From Acanthaster planci (Eukaryota; Echinodermata; Asteroidea; Valvatida; Acanthasteridae), in assembly GCF_001949145.1 (NCBI RefSeq), contig NW_019091591.1:105510-169509 (forward strand): a stretch of 64,000 bases of DNA, in the 5' to 3' direction. This document shows, piece after piece, positions 11,676 to 24,408 of this stretch (within the stretch, counting starts at the first letter, position 1; each line of letters starts with the position of its first letter). The notes beneath the pieces are model-generated. The model saw only the letters and a list, made by a program, of their open reading frames with translations. It was not told the DNA's origin and did no database searches. Position numbers and translations under genes: made by a program.

Positions 11676-13381
11676 CTTCGTTAAGTTCCGTCCAAGTGTT
11701 TTCTACGCTGATCTTTACACTCGTGTTTTTCCTAATATGGTGGTGTTTGTTTATTTCCGCACGCCGGTTCTGGGTATTTATTTGCCCGTGTCTGTTTATT
11801 GAATTACATAAAGTTGCAAATAATATTTGTCGGTTTTGACATGTTTATTTCGTTAATTTCAAACATCGGCCAGACACACTCAGATGTTTGACACCGCACC
11901 CAAATGGAACGTGCTTGATTTGAGCCAAATCTTGCATGTCGCTCAAGAGAGCCGTACATGCACGGGGGCGCGTCCATGTCGTAAATTTCCCCGGTTCTTC
12001 CTCCAAGGGTCTCTTTTGTGAGTCCTTTTCAGAATTTCCGATCAGCTGCACTTTCGAGTTTCCGGTATGATTTGACATGATCATCTGCCCGTGACAAATA
12101 AACACGCAGCTTTCTCTATTTACATTCACAAATTGACGAAGTTCTAACTAGATTTGGGTTTATTTATCCTACCCGTAAGGTGAAGTATGTGTTTGTGTAC
12201 GCCCGATACATCATCGTCGCGTGCGTGTGCGCAAGCGAGCGAACATCTGAACATCACTTTCCTTATACAGTCACAAGTTGGCGGGGTGGCGCTGGACGGA
12301 CGGCACCCAAGCCTGTCTGCATCCCCGAAATTTAATCACTATTACCCAAGTTGTATACATGATATCCACACACACCCCAAAAGAGGTGTTTAGTCATTGT
12401 ATGACAACACTATAAATCAGGCCCCCGCACCGTAACTGTAAACATATTAGCGGGTTTTGGGCCGGTACAGCTGGCCAGACGAGATGATCCACCGTACGGC
12501 CAGGGTAATTTATGTCCACGCTGTCTTGCTCCCGTCCCAATTAGCCTATCTTTGGCAGCCCCGATGAAATATTTACAGGAGGAGATTTACGGGGTTCGGA
12601 ATATTGTAAATAAACAAGCAAAGATGAGCAGAGCCGCGTGTCCAAGTTGGGGCCTGTTCACGGGACGGAATCTCGACTGCGGCAGGATTGTTAATCCAGA
12701 CGTGGGGAAAAATTTGCCGACAAAAAGGGCACTACATTTAGGTTGGGGTGATGATGCTGGTGATATCAAACAGACCAACCTACGCCAGGTAACTCTGATG
12801 TGGTTTTGGCCATACAGTATATTGGCGACTTAGTGGACATGCCACCACCAGTAATTAGGGGGAGAGTGGTCACCAGAGAATGTGATATAGATCAGCACAC
12901 GAAATCTAAGAAATGATCCTGGTTTCTTGTACTGTGTGCATGGCCGATGATCTCAGAGCACGAGTCCCATAACCCCTCAAGTCCCATTACCCCTCAGATA
13001 TTACTTGTCGCTGTCCTAAGAATGTGCAATGAACACCCTTTTAGACCACAGAAGTGGTCTAAGCTCCAGCAGACGTTCTTCTGGGATGCCATAAACCAAA
13101 ACTGTGTTCAGAAACTCTGGGATCCGCACTGTTTTGATACTGAAGCAACGCAGGAACAAAAAATAATAATAATAAATAAATAATAAAAACAATCGGGTAC
13201 TCCCTGCTTCACGAGCCAAGATTACCCGGTATCCGAAAGGCATCGAAAACAAAAAATCATTTAATTGTGGAGCCGTTAATTTGTCTAGAGTGGCGCCACA
13301 ATGGCAAAAACAAGGCTTCGCAGTAACCATGAAAAATCCGAGATTTTACACACATTGGACAAGATTATAAAAAGATCTTTC
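11676..13381. other. Intergenic, possible regulatory DNA
   Basis: No gene is recognised. The stretch 12420-12800 is moderately GC-rich and non-repetitive, with a TTAATCC site near 12691. Nothing else stands out. Confidence 0.4.
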
Positions 13382-13605
13382 GTGAGTTCTGATCGGGCAC
13401 CAGTGTCCGTTCCAACGTTGCAAAGTCAGAGAGTACCAGTTTTGCAAAGTCTGTGAGCACCAGCCGGGAAAAAAGTGTTTGAGTGCCATTCTTATATTGT
13501 CCGTGAGTGACAGTTTTCCAAGGACCGTGAGAGTCAATTTCGCAAAGCCCGTCGCGGTACCGGCAATGTTTTTAATGTCCCGTGAGTACCAGTCATTCAT
13601 CGAGT
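13382..13605. repeat. Degenerate 24-bp minisatellite, about nine units
   Basis: Units resembling GTGAGTACCAGTTTTGCAAA start at about 13382, 13406, 13429, 13453, 13479, 13503, 13527, 13551 and 13582, mostly 24 bp apart. Because 24 is a multiple of three, a minus-strand frame stays open through the array with an 8-residue periodicity (for example WYSLTLQ). Many units begin with GTGAGT or GTGAGC, identical to a strong 5' splice donor. I see no sign of a protein-coding role. Confidence 0.75.
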
Positions 13606-16600
13606 TATCGCCACCATTACACCCTCCCACTGACCCAACATCTGTCACCCAGTCAGTCATGCGGTAGGTTGGAAACATCGGACAGTTGGTGGCCCTGCTG
13701 TTTTCACAACATTCTTTGCATGATGTGACAAGAAGTAAAAACCTGAACAATCTTCAAGGAAGGTCGAGCAGTTGGAAGAGCTTGCAAAAGATCTTTTCTC
13801 ATACCTCTCTTGGGAGAGATGGCCTTCATGGTTGGAAAAAGCGGCTTGGTTCCAACGTGAAGACAGCCTACACCGTTTTTATGATCAGAGCATATCGTTA
13901 AATGATACTTAAAGTAAAATGCAATTTAAAAATCATTTTTTGTTGCAGTTTGCCATGACATGGGATTGCAGGGTATTTTTTTCATTGCCCGTCACAGGTC
14001 CTTTTGAGATTAAACAACTTCACGACATGATTGGAATGAGTTGTCTTTTGGCAGGGGCCTGCACTATGTGTCTATCAAGTCTATCATTTGTATCTTGCAT
14101 GCAAGTCCAAATTCTTCTTTCGCGTCCCCTGAGTACAGCTGTAAACACGAACAAGCAAGGAATGCCAATTATTCCAACGAGGAGAAACTTGCTTGATGGC
14201 GAGTCGTACATATTGCCACGACGTGACGTTCTCGGCACCACGTTGTGTCACTTGACGGCGATGAGCGACGCATGGAGAACAAAACAGTTGGAAAACACAA
14301 CGCGATCTGGGATTTCTTCTCAAGCGTACCGAGCGAGGATAAAAATGAGTCAAAGATGTCTGCAAACTATACACATGGAAGCCGAAACAATGTGTATATT
14401 TGAAGAAAATCTTCACCTCGGTACTTACAGGTAGCGCACTGATAGCACACTGCATATTTTAGATGGCATTTTATCATTTTGGCAATGTCCTGTGAGGAAA
14501 CTAGCCTAATCCTCTTGTTGCCTTCTGCTAGAACCAGGTATCACCAACTCGGAGACTGCAGTCTTGTCTGCGTTAATTTTCCACGTTTGCATTGCGAATC
14601 CCCTCTGTGCCCAATTAACTGGTATTTTGGTAGATTATACAACAGGCTACATGCATGGCCTATAAGTTTACATATGTGGCTGGAAATCCACGCTCAGTGT
14701 TTGATGCCGTCCATTTCTATTTTCTGTTCAATGCACAGATTCAATGCCGTAGCATCTGTCTTTGCTGCGGCGAATTTAGATTTTTTTCTTGCATTGTGGC
14801 ATTGACTTCACAGTAAAAACTTCCGAGAAACTGGGTTCCCGCATAAGGAAGCAAACATTGATAGTTAAAAACACTCTATTCTAAATGGTCAAATTCTACA
14901 TAACTTTTATGACTTGGGTCTAATTTTGCGCGAAAGTGACACCTTCCGAAGGGGTTGACACGTGGCTATTCACTCAACACACACTCCATGCATCGTCGAA
15001 GTCAGATGGTACACAAAAGCGAAGTAAATAAATCAAACGCCCAGAAGACAAATAAATAGGACACGCGTGTCGACGGCAAGAATTCGGCCCTGTCAGGGCT
15101 TCTTTCTGGCTTTCCTGCGATGGTCGAAGTCTGTTTATTTGAATGGTTTCAATTTGGAGAGGATTAATGCCCGAAATGTGCGTATCACTGGCTGATCGCA
15201 TAACATTCATGTGACGGACAGTCCGACCGGTTAGTGCGTGCTGACACGAGTTGTCAACGGCCAAAAATGAACATCACATGTTCCCAAGCAGAGGGAAGTA
15301 TTTCTGCTCGAAACTTAGCCGTCAAACCAGACGATTCCTTTAATAATGTACTCCTAGTCCAGTCGTGACATTTCAGTTCAAGTTTAGATTTTTACCTTGA
15401 AACTATCACTTAATTTGACTCTGTTTAATTACTACTTGAAGTGCCGGATTCAGGGGCTTCCGCAAGGGATCTTTTATGCCGAAATTTCATTACTACAAAG
15501 CAATGGCGTTCTTATGTTTTGCCCGGCTTGAACAAGAGCAATGTTACATTCGTTCGCCCACTTGTCCAAGTTAGGATTAGTATTTGAGGTGATAAACTCT
15601 CTGAAGCAATCCTCGTGGTACTCCGAGACAGTAATCAGGAAACTGCCTGTCGCTATCACAACACAGCGAGACGGTCGATAGAATGCCATGGGTGTCTTCC
15701 AACTCCAGGGGCTGATTGCCACTGTTCCAGGCGAAACATTCCTCGGGGCTCAAGTTGCTTGTTTTTCTGCCGATGGTAGTAGGACAATCCCGCTCGTTAC
15801 ATGTTCTTCTCCCTGGATGCCAGGGGATCAGCGGCTCGTGCCCCGCGGGCCTGCCCTGCCTGGCCCGCGGATTATGAAATTCTTTTGCCGTCAAAAAATG
15901 GGTAAATTTCTAGATTGCTCGGGGAGTAAATCAATGCGTCAAGCATTCCGTGCATTCAGCACACACTGCCTGATCGATGCTGCGGCCCCACAACAACACT
16001 GAGAGCGAACGAAAACACAACCAGGGAGAAACTGCAACAGATCTTGCCCGTTTCAATCGGGGGTATTCTTGGGGCCCTGCCCCCTCGGGCAACGGTCTAT
16101 AACCAGGGGTAAAACACGGTGCAAAATCCATTAATCCGGGAGAATTAACGGTTTGCAGGTTTTGGACAAAGATGTTTGCGCCCGCTATACCCAAACCCCT
16201 CGTGCCGACTCTGTGTCCAACATTACACGGGGACCGACACATCCCATTGGGTATAGAAATCGTTATTGAACGATGGAAATAATGTTGGGACAATATTCAA
16301 CAAAGGAAAAAGTTGGGCCAGTTAGTTGCACCTGGCGCATGGCCAGATAAAGAACAAAGGAACGCTGTCTTGTGCTCTGTCCGTCCGAATGCATGCGAAC
16401 TAGAAACTCACAGAAATTCCTGCCAACGCTAGCTGTCCGACCTTCGGTGATTAGAACCTAAAATATAACATCTTTGAGGTGATAAAACTTGTGTCGAGTT
16501 AAAAGAAAAGAAAAGAAAGAAAGGAAGAGAGACAGAAAGAAACAAACAAAACAAAAGATACCACACCCCTAGGTAAAATCTACAGAAGCTTGACAAGTAG

Positions 16601-17106
16601 ACTCATCATATCAATTAATTTTACGTGCGTTACATTTTCTTCATCGTATTTTTCATATTAAGTCAAATGAAGAAGTAGGGTACATTTCTCGTTCTAGATA
16701 TTAATCTTTGTTTTGAAATTCCATGTTAATTCAGTGTTACAGAATATTGATTCATTCCCCAAGCAGATTCTTTAAGTATATATCTCGTTGTCCCGTACCC
16801 ATAGTGGCTTTTAGCCTCTTTTTCATGGCGATTTCGCACAAAATAATACTAAAGAGATGTCTTTGGAGATAAAAAGTGCGTCATCTTTCTGATTTCATCC
16901 TCAGCCCGATGGAATAGAATTCCTACCTCGCCGCGCATGCAATTTTACCAAGGCACATAAATTTCACAAACAGCCTCTGCTGCTCATTCATCAGAAAACC
17001 CGTTAATAATCTTCGTGTAAACATTACACAGGCACGCATACATGATTAAGCGCATTATGGCTACGTTTTATAAACAAAGGACCCGCAGAAGCGAGTGATA
17101 GAACTG
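13606..17106. other. Intergenic, no gene seen; includes a purine tract
   Basis: Frames up to 171 aa (13919-14434) have no recognisable domain and are opposed by equally long frames on the other strand. The stretch 15600-16260 is GC-rich and non-repetitive, with a TTAATCC site at 16131-16137. The purine-rich stretch 16500-16557 (AAAAG/GAAA repeats) is simple sequence. Confidence 0.45.
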
Positions 17107-17200
17107 TCAGATGAGCGGGAACAGCGGGTAGGTGGGCAGCCGCTCCACACGGCGGCAGCGGCGCGCTGCCGATCCGAGCGCAAGGGCCCAACTACTTACC
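17107..17200 (-). other. GC-rich element with a 7-bp hairpin; possible terminal exon
   Basis: In otherwise AT-rich DNA, 17120-17200 is strongly GC-rich. GGCAGCG (17154-17160) pairs perfectly with CGCTGCC (17164-17170) around a 3-nt loop. On the minus strand a frame ends VERLPTYPLFPLI before a TGA at 17107-17109 and is preceded by AGTAG, usable as a weak splice acceptor. I do not recognise the peptide. A conserved noncoding element is at least as likely. Confidence 0.25.
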
Positions 17201-17839
17201 CGGAGTGAGTTTAATTTTGTATAATATTTACGCGATTGTGAAATGGAAACGAGAGTGCCCTGGTGCTTGTCCGTCTTTGTTTTATGAAAATAATTCCTAA
17301 AGACATGCTAAAGCAGTGCTAATGTCCATGCCAATTAAAGTGAGTAGTGTCATAAATTATACTTTAAACATTTGGCTGGCTGAATTGGCGAACGGCAATA
17401 TGGCATTAATTTGTTTGGATGTGGGCGGACAAAATGGTACCCACGCAAGGCAGCAATGACTGACATCACCAAATGTACACGATGCACAGTTGGAAAAATC
17501 TGAACCGACTCATGGCTCGCTCACGAATCTGATTTTCCCTCTGTTATTGGTTGAATTTTCTATCTTTTTGACAAGACACTTAAATGGCCACCTACACAGA
17601 AAGACATTCGTATTTTGATACGAAGGTGAAAGTGACAAAATCAATTGTGTGAACACTGCAAACAGTTGGGCGCATAGCCATTCCCTTCCAAGAAAATGCA
17701 TTTTAAGTGGACATTCCTCGCGTATAAATTAAGAATTATCTGTCCTGGGTAAATCCATTTAATAAGTATTTCATAGTGTATTTGTTTTTTCCTTCATTTC
17801 ATACGTTTTATGCTGATTATTTGGTTTTAATAAATTATT

Positions 17840-18325
17840 GGAGAGGGCAGACACCTGCAGCAAAATTACACCCGCCCTCAAGTACAAACAAACTATTAAA
17901 CCACACAAAAAACCAATATGTTTGCGTTGTTGACCAAGCCTTCAGGTGCACTTCCTGCAATGCGCGAGGGATCCACTTAGGTCGGATCCCTGGGTTCCCG
18001 ACCACCGTACGAGTCCCCCCTGCCCATCGATGTAAAAAGGGTCGGGCACCACACAAGGGAGAAAAGTTAAGGAGACAGCCATTAAGCCCTGGACTCAAGG
18101 TTGGCCAGTGTCCAATCCTTTGTGCTCACCTGGATTTGACAGACAGTCCCAGCAGCACCCGTTGCTATCAAGTTTCACTTAGCAAATCTCTTATAGAAAG
18201 TAAATTTAATCGCCCCCTCCCCCCAAAAAAGAGAGAAAAAAACAGGAAAATAAATAATCCGAAACTGGGATTCGAACCCACGACCGTAGATCTGACGAGA
18301 AGGTGGCCTGACCATCTGGTCGTCT
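17840..18325 (-). mobile_element. tRNA-derived SINE (head at 18262-18325, minus strand)
   Basis: Read on the minus strand, an A-box-like CCAGATGGTCAGGCCA (18304-18319) is followed by a perfect B box, GGTTCGAATCC (18268-18278), with spacing typical of a tRNA. No acceptor-stem pairing is visible, so this is a tRNA-derived SINE promoter, not a working tRNA gene. The non-tRNA body probably continues to about 17840; that limit is a guess. The 188-aa plus-strand frame over this region is therefore not a gene. Confidence 0.65.
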
Positions 18326-19461
18326 ATAAAATATTTCATTGACTAAAGCTGCGTGCTTAAACTTGGGGTACGAAAACTGTACCCTCAGTTTTCACAGTGC
18401 TTAAAGGGTTTTCGATTGCATTTATCATTGTCCCACACATGTCAACATATCCGGACTGACTATGAAAAAGTCAGTCTCTTTAGGCCAGCATTAGCATAGA
18501 GAAAGCACGGGGGAGATGGTATCAACATCTCTTCCATGGATACATAGTTGATAAGAAAACTCGTTACAAGAGTCTCTCTGCATGTAGTGCTATAGAGCGT
18601 CATGCACGGCTGACGTCAATTTCGTTATCAGCAGCAGCCATAATTTTGAAGACGATGGCGTCGAAAATACTGTCACTTATACATGTTATAAAACCAGACA
18701 AATTCCTTATGATTGATATCCTTACACGTACCAAAGTGGCCAATCACTTGGTAATCGATACGCAACTGTGAAGTATCTCACGTGTTCAGAATTGCGGCTG
18801 ATTAAAGCAATTTATTCGACAACGCCCAAAATCCCATTGAAATGTAGACCTTCCTACTAATGATTTTTTTTTATTATAGATTTTTTTCACCAGAAATTAG
18901 GACCACACATTTCACTTCTTCTATCCGTTGTCATCTCAGTGGCCAATACCCCCTCCTGCTTTTAATCTCTGGCCATCTGCTAGCCAGTTCTGCGGTAGGT
19001 ATTGCCGTCTGATATTTTCACACATATTACCGAAACATTCCTCTTTTAACCAAAGAAACTCACAGATCTGACAAGACTGATATCAAAGGTCAGGCAACCA
19101 GGCTCTCGAGTGCTTCAGAGCCCAGCGTCTTCGTAGTTAGACAGGAGAAGGACTGTCCGTTCGAACAGCTCAGTGTGGCTTGGTTTCAGGAACGGACTCA
19201 GGGTATTGTATTTAGATTGCAGCAACCGTGTTTTCTTATTGGCCGTCTGTGTTTCTACAACCTTGCCATGCGATCTGGAAGAAACAGTGGCCAAGTGTTT
19301 CATACAAACGACCCGAGGTGATGCCCTGGTGGAGGCGAACCCCTCGGTAGGATTGTTTGGACATCCAGGTGTGCCCTTTGACGATCACCGGTGTGGGTAC
19401 AAGGTCAGTCTTGCCCCAGGAATTTCCAGCCGTAACCAGGGTTGTTGTAACAGCATTGAGC

Positions 19462-19473
19462 CAAGATGGCGGC
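19462..19473 (+). promoter_or_regulatory. Perfect YY1 consensus site
   Basis: CAAGATGGCGGC is identical to the classical YY1 (pleiohomeotic) recognition sequence and sits in a GC-rich non-repetitive stretch. Such sites are often found just downstream of transcription starts, but no gene is visible here. It could mark an unannotated promoter or a Polycomb/YY1-bound element. Confidence 0.4.
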
Positions 19474-22400
19474 CCGCGGTACAAACAGCCGTATGCAGTC
19501 AAATAGATTAGGCAGCAGTTGGCGTGCTGCCTTCAATCTTTGACATGACCGTTCTTAAAACTGTCTCCTTAATCAACCAAGAGGAAAGTTCTCCTGGAGT
19601 ATTTCTGCCACTGTTCTTCTCCGTCCTTATTATCCGTCTGCAAGGGCAACCCCTCACATGTACATAGAGCTAGTCTTGCAGCCTTGCTATAGGCCTAGTC
19701 AGTGCTTCGACTTCCATTATTCCCGATGATGTTCCCACTCGTCAGTCGACTTTGTTCGATTTTCAATTAAACCAAACTATGAACTGAACCAGCTTGTTTT
19801 GTCTAAAGTTTCTATTACCTTCACATGTATTTACCTGGTCATTTCTTGCAAGAAATTTTAAGTTGTAGCAACGGAACCTACTATTTGTTTTTTATGTAAG
19901 CGGGTAGTGGTTCATTCTGTATAAGACTTGTTTGCTTGACGGATAAAAACCAAGCACGGGGCGCGTTATGTAAAAAACCCACTCACTCTCTGCAGAAACT
20001 GAACTCAGAAGTCTTCCTTGCTTGATGCTGTAGGGTTTGTTCCGCACGCGTTTCCGAAAACATTTGACAGCATGACCCAAAAAAGGAGAGGCCCCATCTA
20101 AATACGATCCATTTCATTTATTTGTCTTGTCTCTTTGGTTCTCACTTGACACGGTTGGCGGCAGATTGAAGTGGACAGACGGGCTGTTGTAATAACACTC
20201 ACTCCTGATCCCGGCCCTCCTCCGAAAAGTCTCTCGCGATCAAGAACGTCGTTATCTACAATTATCAGTAATTTCATTTTAGCGCTGACGGGGTGTCAAA
20301 ACCGTCCCAGCAGCAATAAAAGCGGTTACACTAAACACTCAACCGTTAATATAATATACTCTTCCTCGCAGGGAGAAGTGAGGGTTGTATACTTTAGGTT
20401 CTGTAAACCCTCGGGGATGAAGAGAAAGCGCGAGAGAAGAGCCCGGGTTTCGATGAGGCCACCGTGGCCCGTCCTAGGCAGAGTGTGGGTGTCTTACGCG
20501 GGATAGAAAGAGTAGACCTGCCGGTGAAAAACAATTTGACGAGAGGGCTGGCGGGCCATTTAGATGAAGTGACAGCGGGGTCGGTGGAGTGGACCCGCCG
20601 GTAAAGTGGAATGATGCTAATTCGTCACTATTACACCCTTCGCCGCGAGTACACCCCCGCGGGCCTGTCCCGACCGTTTTGCCAGAAACGGCATCATTCT
20701 GTCATCTTGGATTCGCCGCGCCACTTCTCAGCCGAAGCGCATAAGAGGTTTGTTCTTCGGCCGAATAATAAACGGTGTTGAATACTGATCGCAACACGTC
20801 GATTTTTTTTAACCTCTTCCCTTCCAACAATAATACGTGATGTAGCCGACTGTCACTTCTGCTGCAAGTTGTGATGATCGATGTCATCAAGGAGCTGTAT
20901 ATACATTGGGATAATGTAACTGAACTTTCCACGCTTCTTTTCAGCCCACTAAACAAATAAGGCCAGGAATATATTTCCGACTCAATGGGGAAGTGTAAAA
21001 CTTACTTGCCTTATAGGGCCTACTCTTTCTGTGTCACTGTCGTAGTTTTGCCTACAAGCGGCAGGTAACCTACGGCTGGCCGTTAGTACAGAAACAGAAG
21101 GAAAATCTGCTCTAAGGCCGCCTTTCCGCATGTACGATTTTTGGTCGGTTTCTTATCCATTTGCTACGTTTCATTTTTGTGCAAACACTCTCCGCAACTA
21201 AGCACACGGACTCGAGGCAAGCGCACTGAGCACGCGCATAATTCACGGAAAAGCGCCTTCAGCGTTCGATAATCTCGTGCAGCTATCAAAACACGAGAAT
21301 AATCACCACATTTTCTCAACACTAGATTAAAATGCACATTTCAGGGAAAATTCTGACACTAAACAAGCGTGATATTTCTGTGGAACTTTGGCTGCACTTA
21401 CGAAACCGAAGAAGCCAAAGTGAGAGCCGTCTTTAGCATGCAGGTATCTCAAACCTCTGTGGAAATAAATTTGTATAGAAAGGTGACGGAAGATATGGGG
21501 AAAGTTCAGTTCTAAATCTCCAGCATCGCCTCCTAGTAGATCCTATGTTTCTATTTTCTGAGGACAAATTGGTAGGAGGAGTTGTGGACACAGACCAAAT
21601 TTCTTCATGAGACCAGCGTCTCTGTCGATGGCAAAAGCATTATTCCTTCCCCAGGAAAGCTGTTAACACGGTGCTGCGGCAACAGCAACCGGATGGGAAC
21701 CATATTGCAGGCTTTGTGTTGGACTCACCTGTTTTTCTCTAGGCGGGGGTACCAGCAGATTCTAGGTTGCAGACTAGCACACGAAGGTGTGAAAACGTCC
21801 CAAAAAGATGTCGTGGTCATCCCCTAGCAATTTTGTATTATGTTTGTAATAGAAAGTGCGAACTGAGTTCTGCTTTGATGTATCACTCAGCTCAAATTCC
21901 AGAGAAAATGGGCACGATAAAGCGTGGGAAATGTACAAGTTCCGTTGGATGTAGCGCGTAGTCTAAGTTACACAACGTTAAAGAAGCCCCAGGAGTTGTC
22001 CTGACGAAGGTACATACTTTTGTTTGTTGTGATTATACATGATCCTGGATGAGCATCCTATGTGGAGTTTTCACTGGTGGTGTGGAGTGGTCAAATAAAT
22101 TTTGGTATTTTTGTACATGTACTTTTGGGAGTAGATCAGAAGAATGGGGTAGTTTTTCTTTTGTTTTTGTGAATCAATGAATAATGACAATTTATTTTCC
22201 AGTCAATGGCTACTGCCTGGCAAAGTGAGTTTAATTGTTATCTGCCCTGGCCTGATAAATTTGGATTGACCTTATGCCCTTTCATGGCCTGTTTGATTAA
22301 GAGGTACTTCTTGTGGTCACTGTCTATGCCGTGATTCAGAATTTCATGGGACCATACGTCATATATACGGAGGTGTTCTTGAAGTGGTAGTCGGCCAATG

Positions 22401-24399
22401 ATTTATGGGATAAGGGTTGTGTGACAGGTTTAGGGGTGTTATTCTCCCAACTTGAGCATACATTTTGAGCACTGAACATCTCCGAAGATGTCGAACCAGT
22501 TAGTTAAGAAATTAACCAAAACTAGCCTCAGGAGAAACCAGTTTTCGATACTGCCACACTGTGTTTTATTCCTCCTCTTTGTACACACAGGCAGCATAAT
22601 CTCTGATAAAGTCCGAGGTAGGCCTATACCAAGATGAAACTGCCGTTGAATAACAATCTCTTGTATTATCATCTAGATAAGAATATGGAGTAATTTCAAG
22701 TGAGCTTGATACCCTTACAAAACTTACATTTTAGAGAATTAAATCAAACATCGTTGTGAGAATGGTGTCAAGGATCATTGCCTAGTTTCCGAATTCTAGT
22801 TTCAAGCCATGATCATATGTATAAGCTTGGTTGGATTCTTTTAAAGCTATTAAGTTGCCCCAAAGATATGATCTATCATATCATGGGGTTCGAAATACCC
22901 TAATGCGATATCCAAATGAAGGCACGTGCTTACTTTTGGTACATATAGTCGGGGAAGTTGGATTTTTCTGTTGAACTGCGCTACCAAGCTTGGATAAGCA
23001 CGTAATGTACCATATTCAATCATGGGCCTATTTCACAAAGATCTGGATCTCGATCAGTGATCCCAAGGCTATTTCGCTCTCTCCATCAGTTGGATTCTGA
23101 TCTCAGAACCAACGTCTGCTTCGCCACGGATCCGTGTGAAACAAACAGGTCCCCGCTCTTTCTGTACTCAACAGTCTTATTTTGCCCCACCAATGGATGG
23201 TGAAACTTTTGCTAGCCGTCAGTACAAAGTGAACGTTGAAGATTTCACGCAGCTTTCAAAATACTAAATAACAAATGAAAGTTTATTTACGAACAGTTCA
23301 AAGTCCTCTGACGATTATTGAAATATAATTTACTAATTTCTTTAATTGTAAATTGAGATCTTTGATGTTGCATCGTTTAAAGCTTTTCCACACGACTTTT
23401 CCCCTTTTAAAAGTTGCAAATACAATCATTTGTGATTACAGGACACAGAACTATCTGAATCTGAAATCGAAGCCTTCGTGGATTTCTCCCTTAGGCCTAA
23501 TAACTCGCATTCTTTGATTGGGACGGCGGTGGAATCGAGATTGAGAAGTAAAGGACAACAATGGAACCACCTGTCATGCGGTAAAAATAAAGGCATACAT
23601 TTGCAGTAACAATTTACAAAGGTGGGGATAAAAGCGAACCTCCTAGAATCCAGAATATAAGCCAACGCATTTAAATTTTCGCTTTAGGTTTAAATTCAAC
23701 TCCTTCGTGGATCAGATTTAACAGCCAAGACGCCGAAGAACGTGAAAAGGCTATTGTGTTGCCATCATCCCGCATAGATCAGCTCAAATCATCGGGATTT
23801 TAAAAAGGGGATTTTTGACTGGTACAACACAGATTTACAGAATGTTACCCGCACTAATGACAACTGGTGGGTAATCTCTTGTCCCCCAAAGAAACAAAAT
23901 CTGTCTTTGTGGCCCATCGGGAGCACAAAAGATACAATGGCAGAATCATCTTCGAAATGGTGTTTCTTTAAACTTCCTTGTTTCCAGATTTTACATCGGC
24001 AGAGGGAGATTACAGACTCGGACAAAAAAATGACGAAGAAAGACGGGCTTACAGCTCCCTGTCTGCAGGGTAGGATTTCTGTTTCTTCAAAGTCCATGAA
24101 TTAAAATTTGTTGGACAGAGAAGAGGATTTAGAGATTGGACGAGCGGGTGATTATATTCTTACGGTTGGGGGCTTTGATTTTTTTTGTGAGGGTGTTGCC
24201 GGATGAGTGTACGTCAATGCGTGATACGTCCCAATTTGGAAAGCTTTGCCCTTTCTTCGATTGTCCTCCTCAGCCAGTCTTCAGAGCTTCCAATCGGATT
24301 CGAAACGGCCTTCTGCAGGTAGGTATATACTGAGTGCCCTAGGGCGACCAGCCAGAGATGCACCATGCAGCCGGCTGCAGGGGCGTAAGCCTTGACAAG

Positions 24400-24408
24400 G
24401 GATTACAA
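24400..24408 (+). promoter_or_regulatory. Partial GGATTACAA motif
   Basis: The first nine bases of the recurrent word match, then it diverges. It lies in a stretch with TAG-poor frames on both strands but no recognisable gene. Confidence 0.3.

Noticed and set aside
13346-13750. 134-aa minus-strand frame with 8-residue repeats
   Set aside because: The periodicity comes from the 24-bp minisatellite, not from a selected protein repeat.
13919-14434. 171-aa plus-strand frame
   Set aside because: No family resemblance; overlapped by a 123-aa minus frame of equal quality.
17776-18342. 188-aa plus-strand frame
   Set aside because: It runs antisense through a tRNA-derived SINE and has no recognisable domain.
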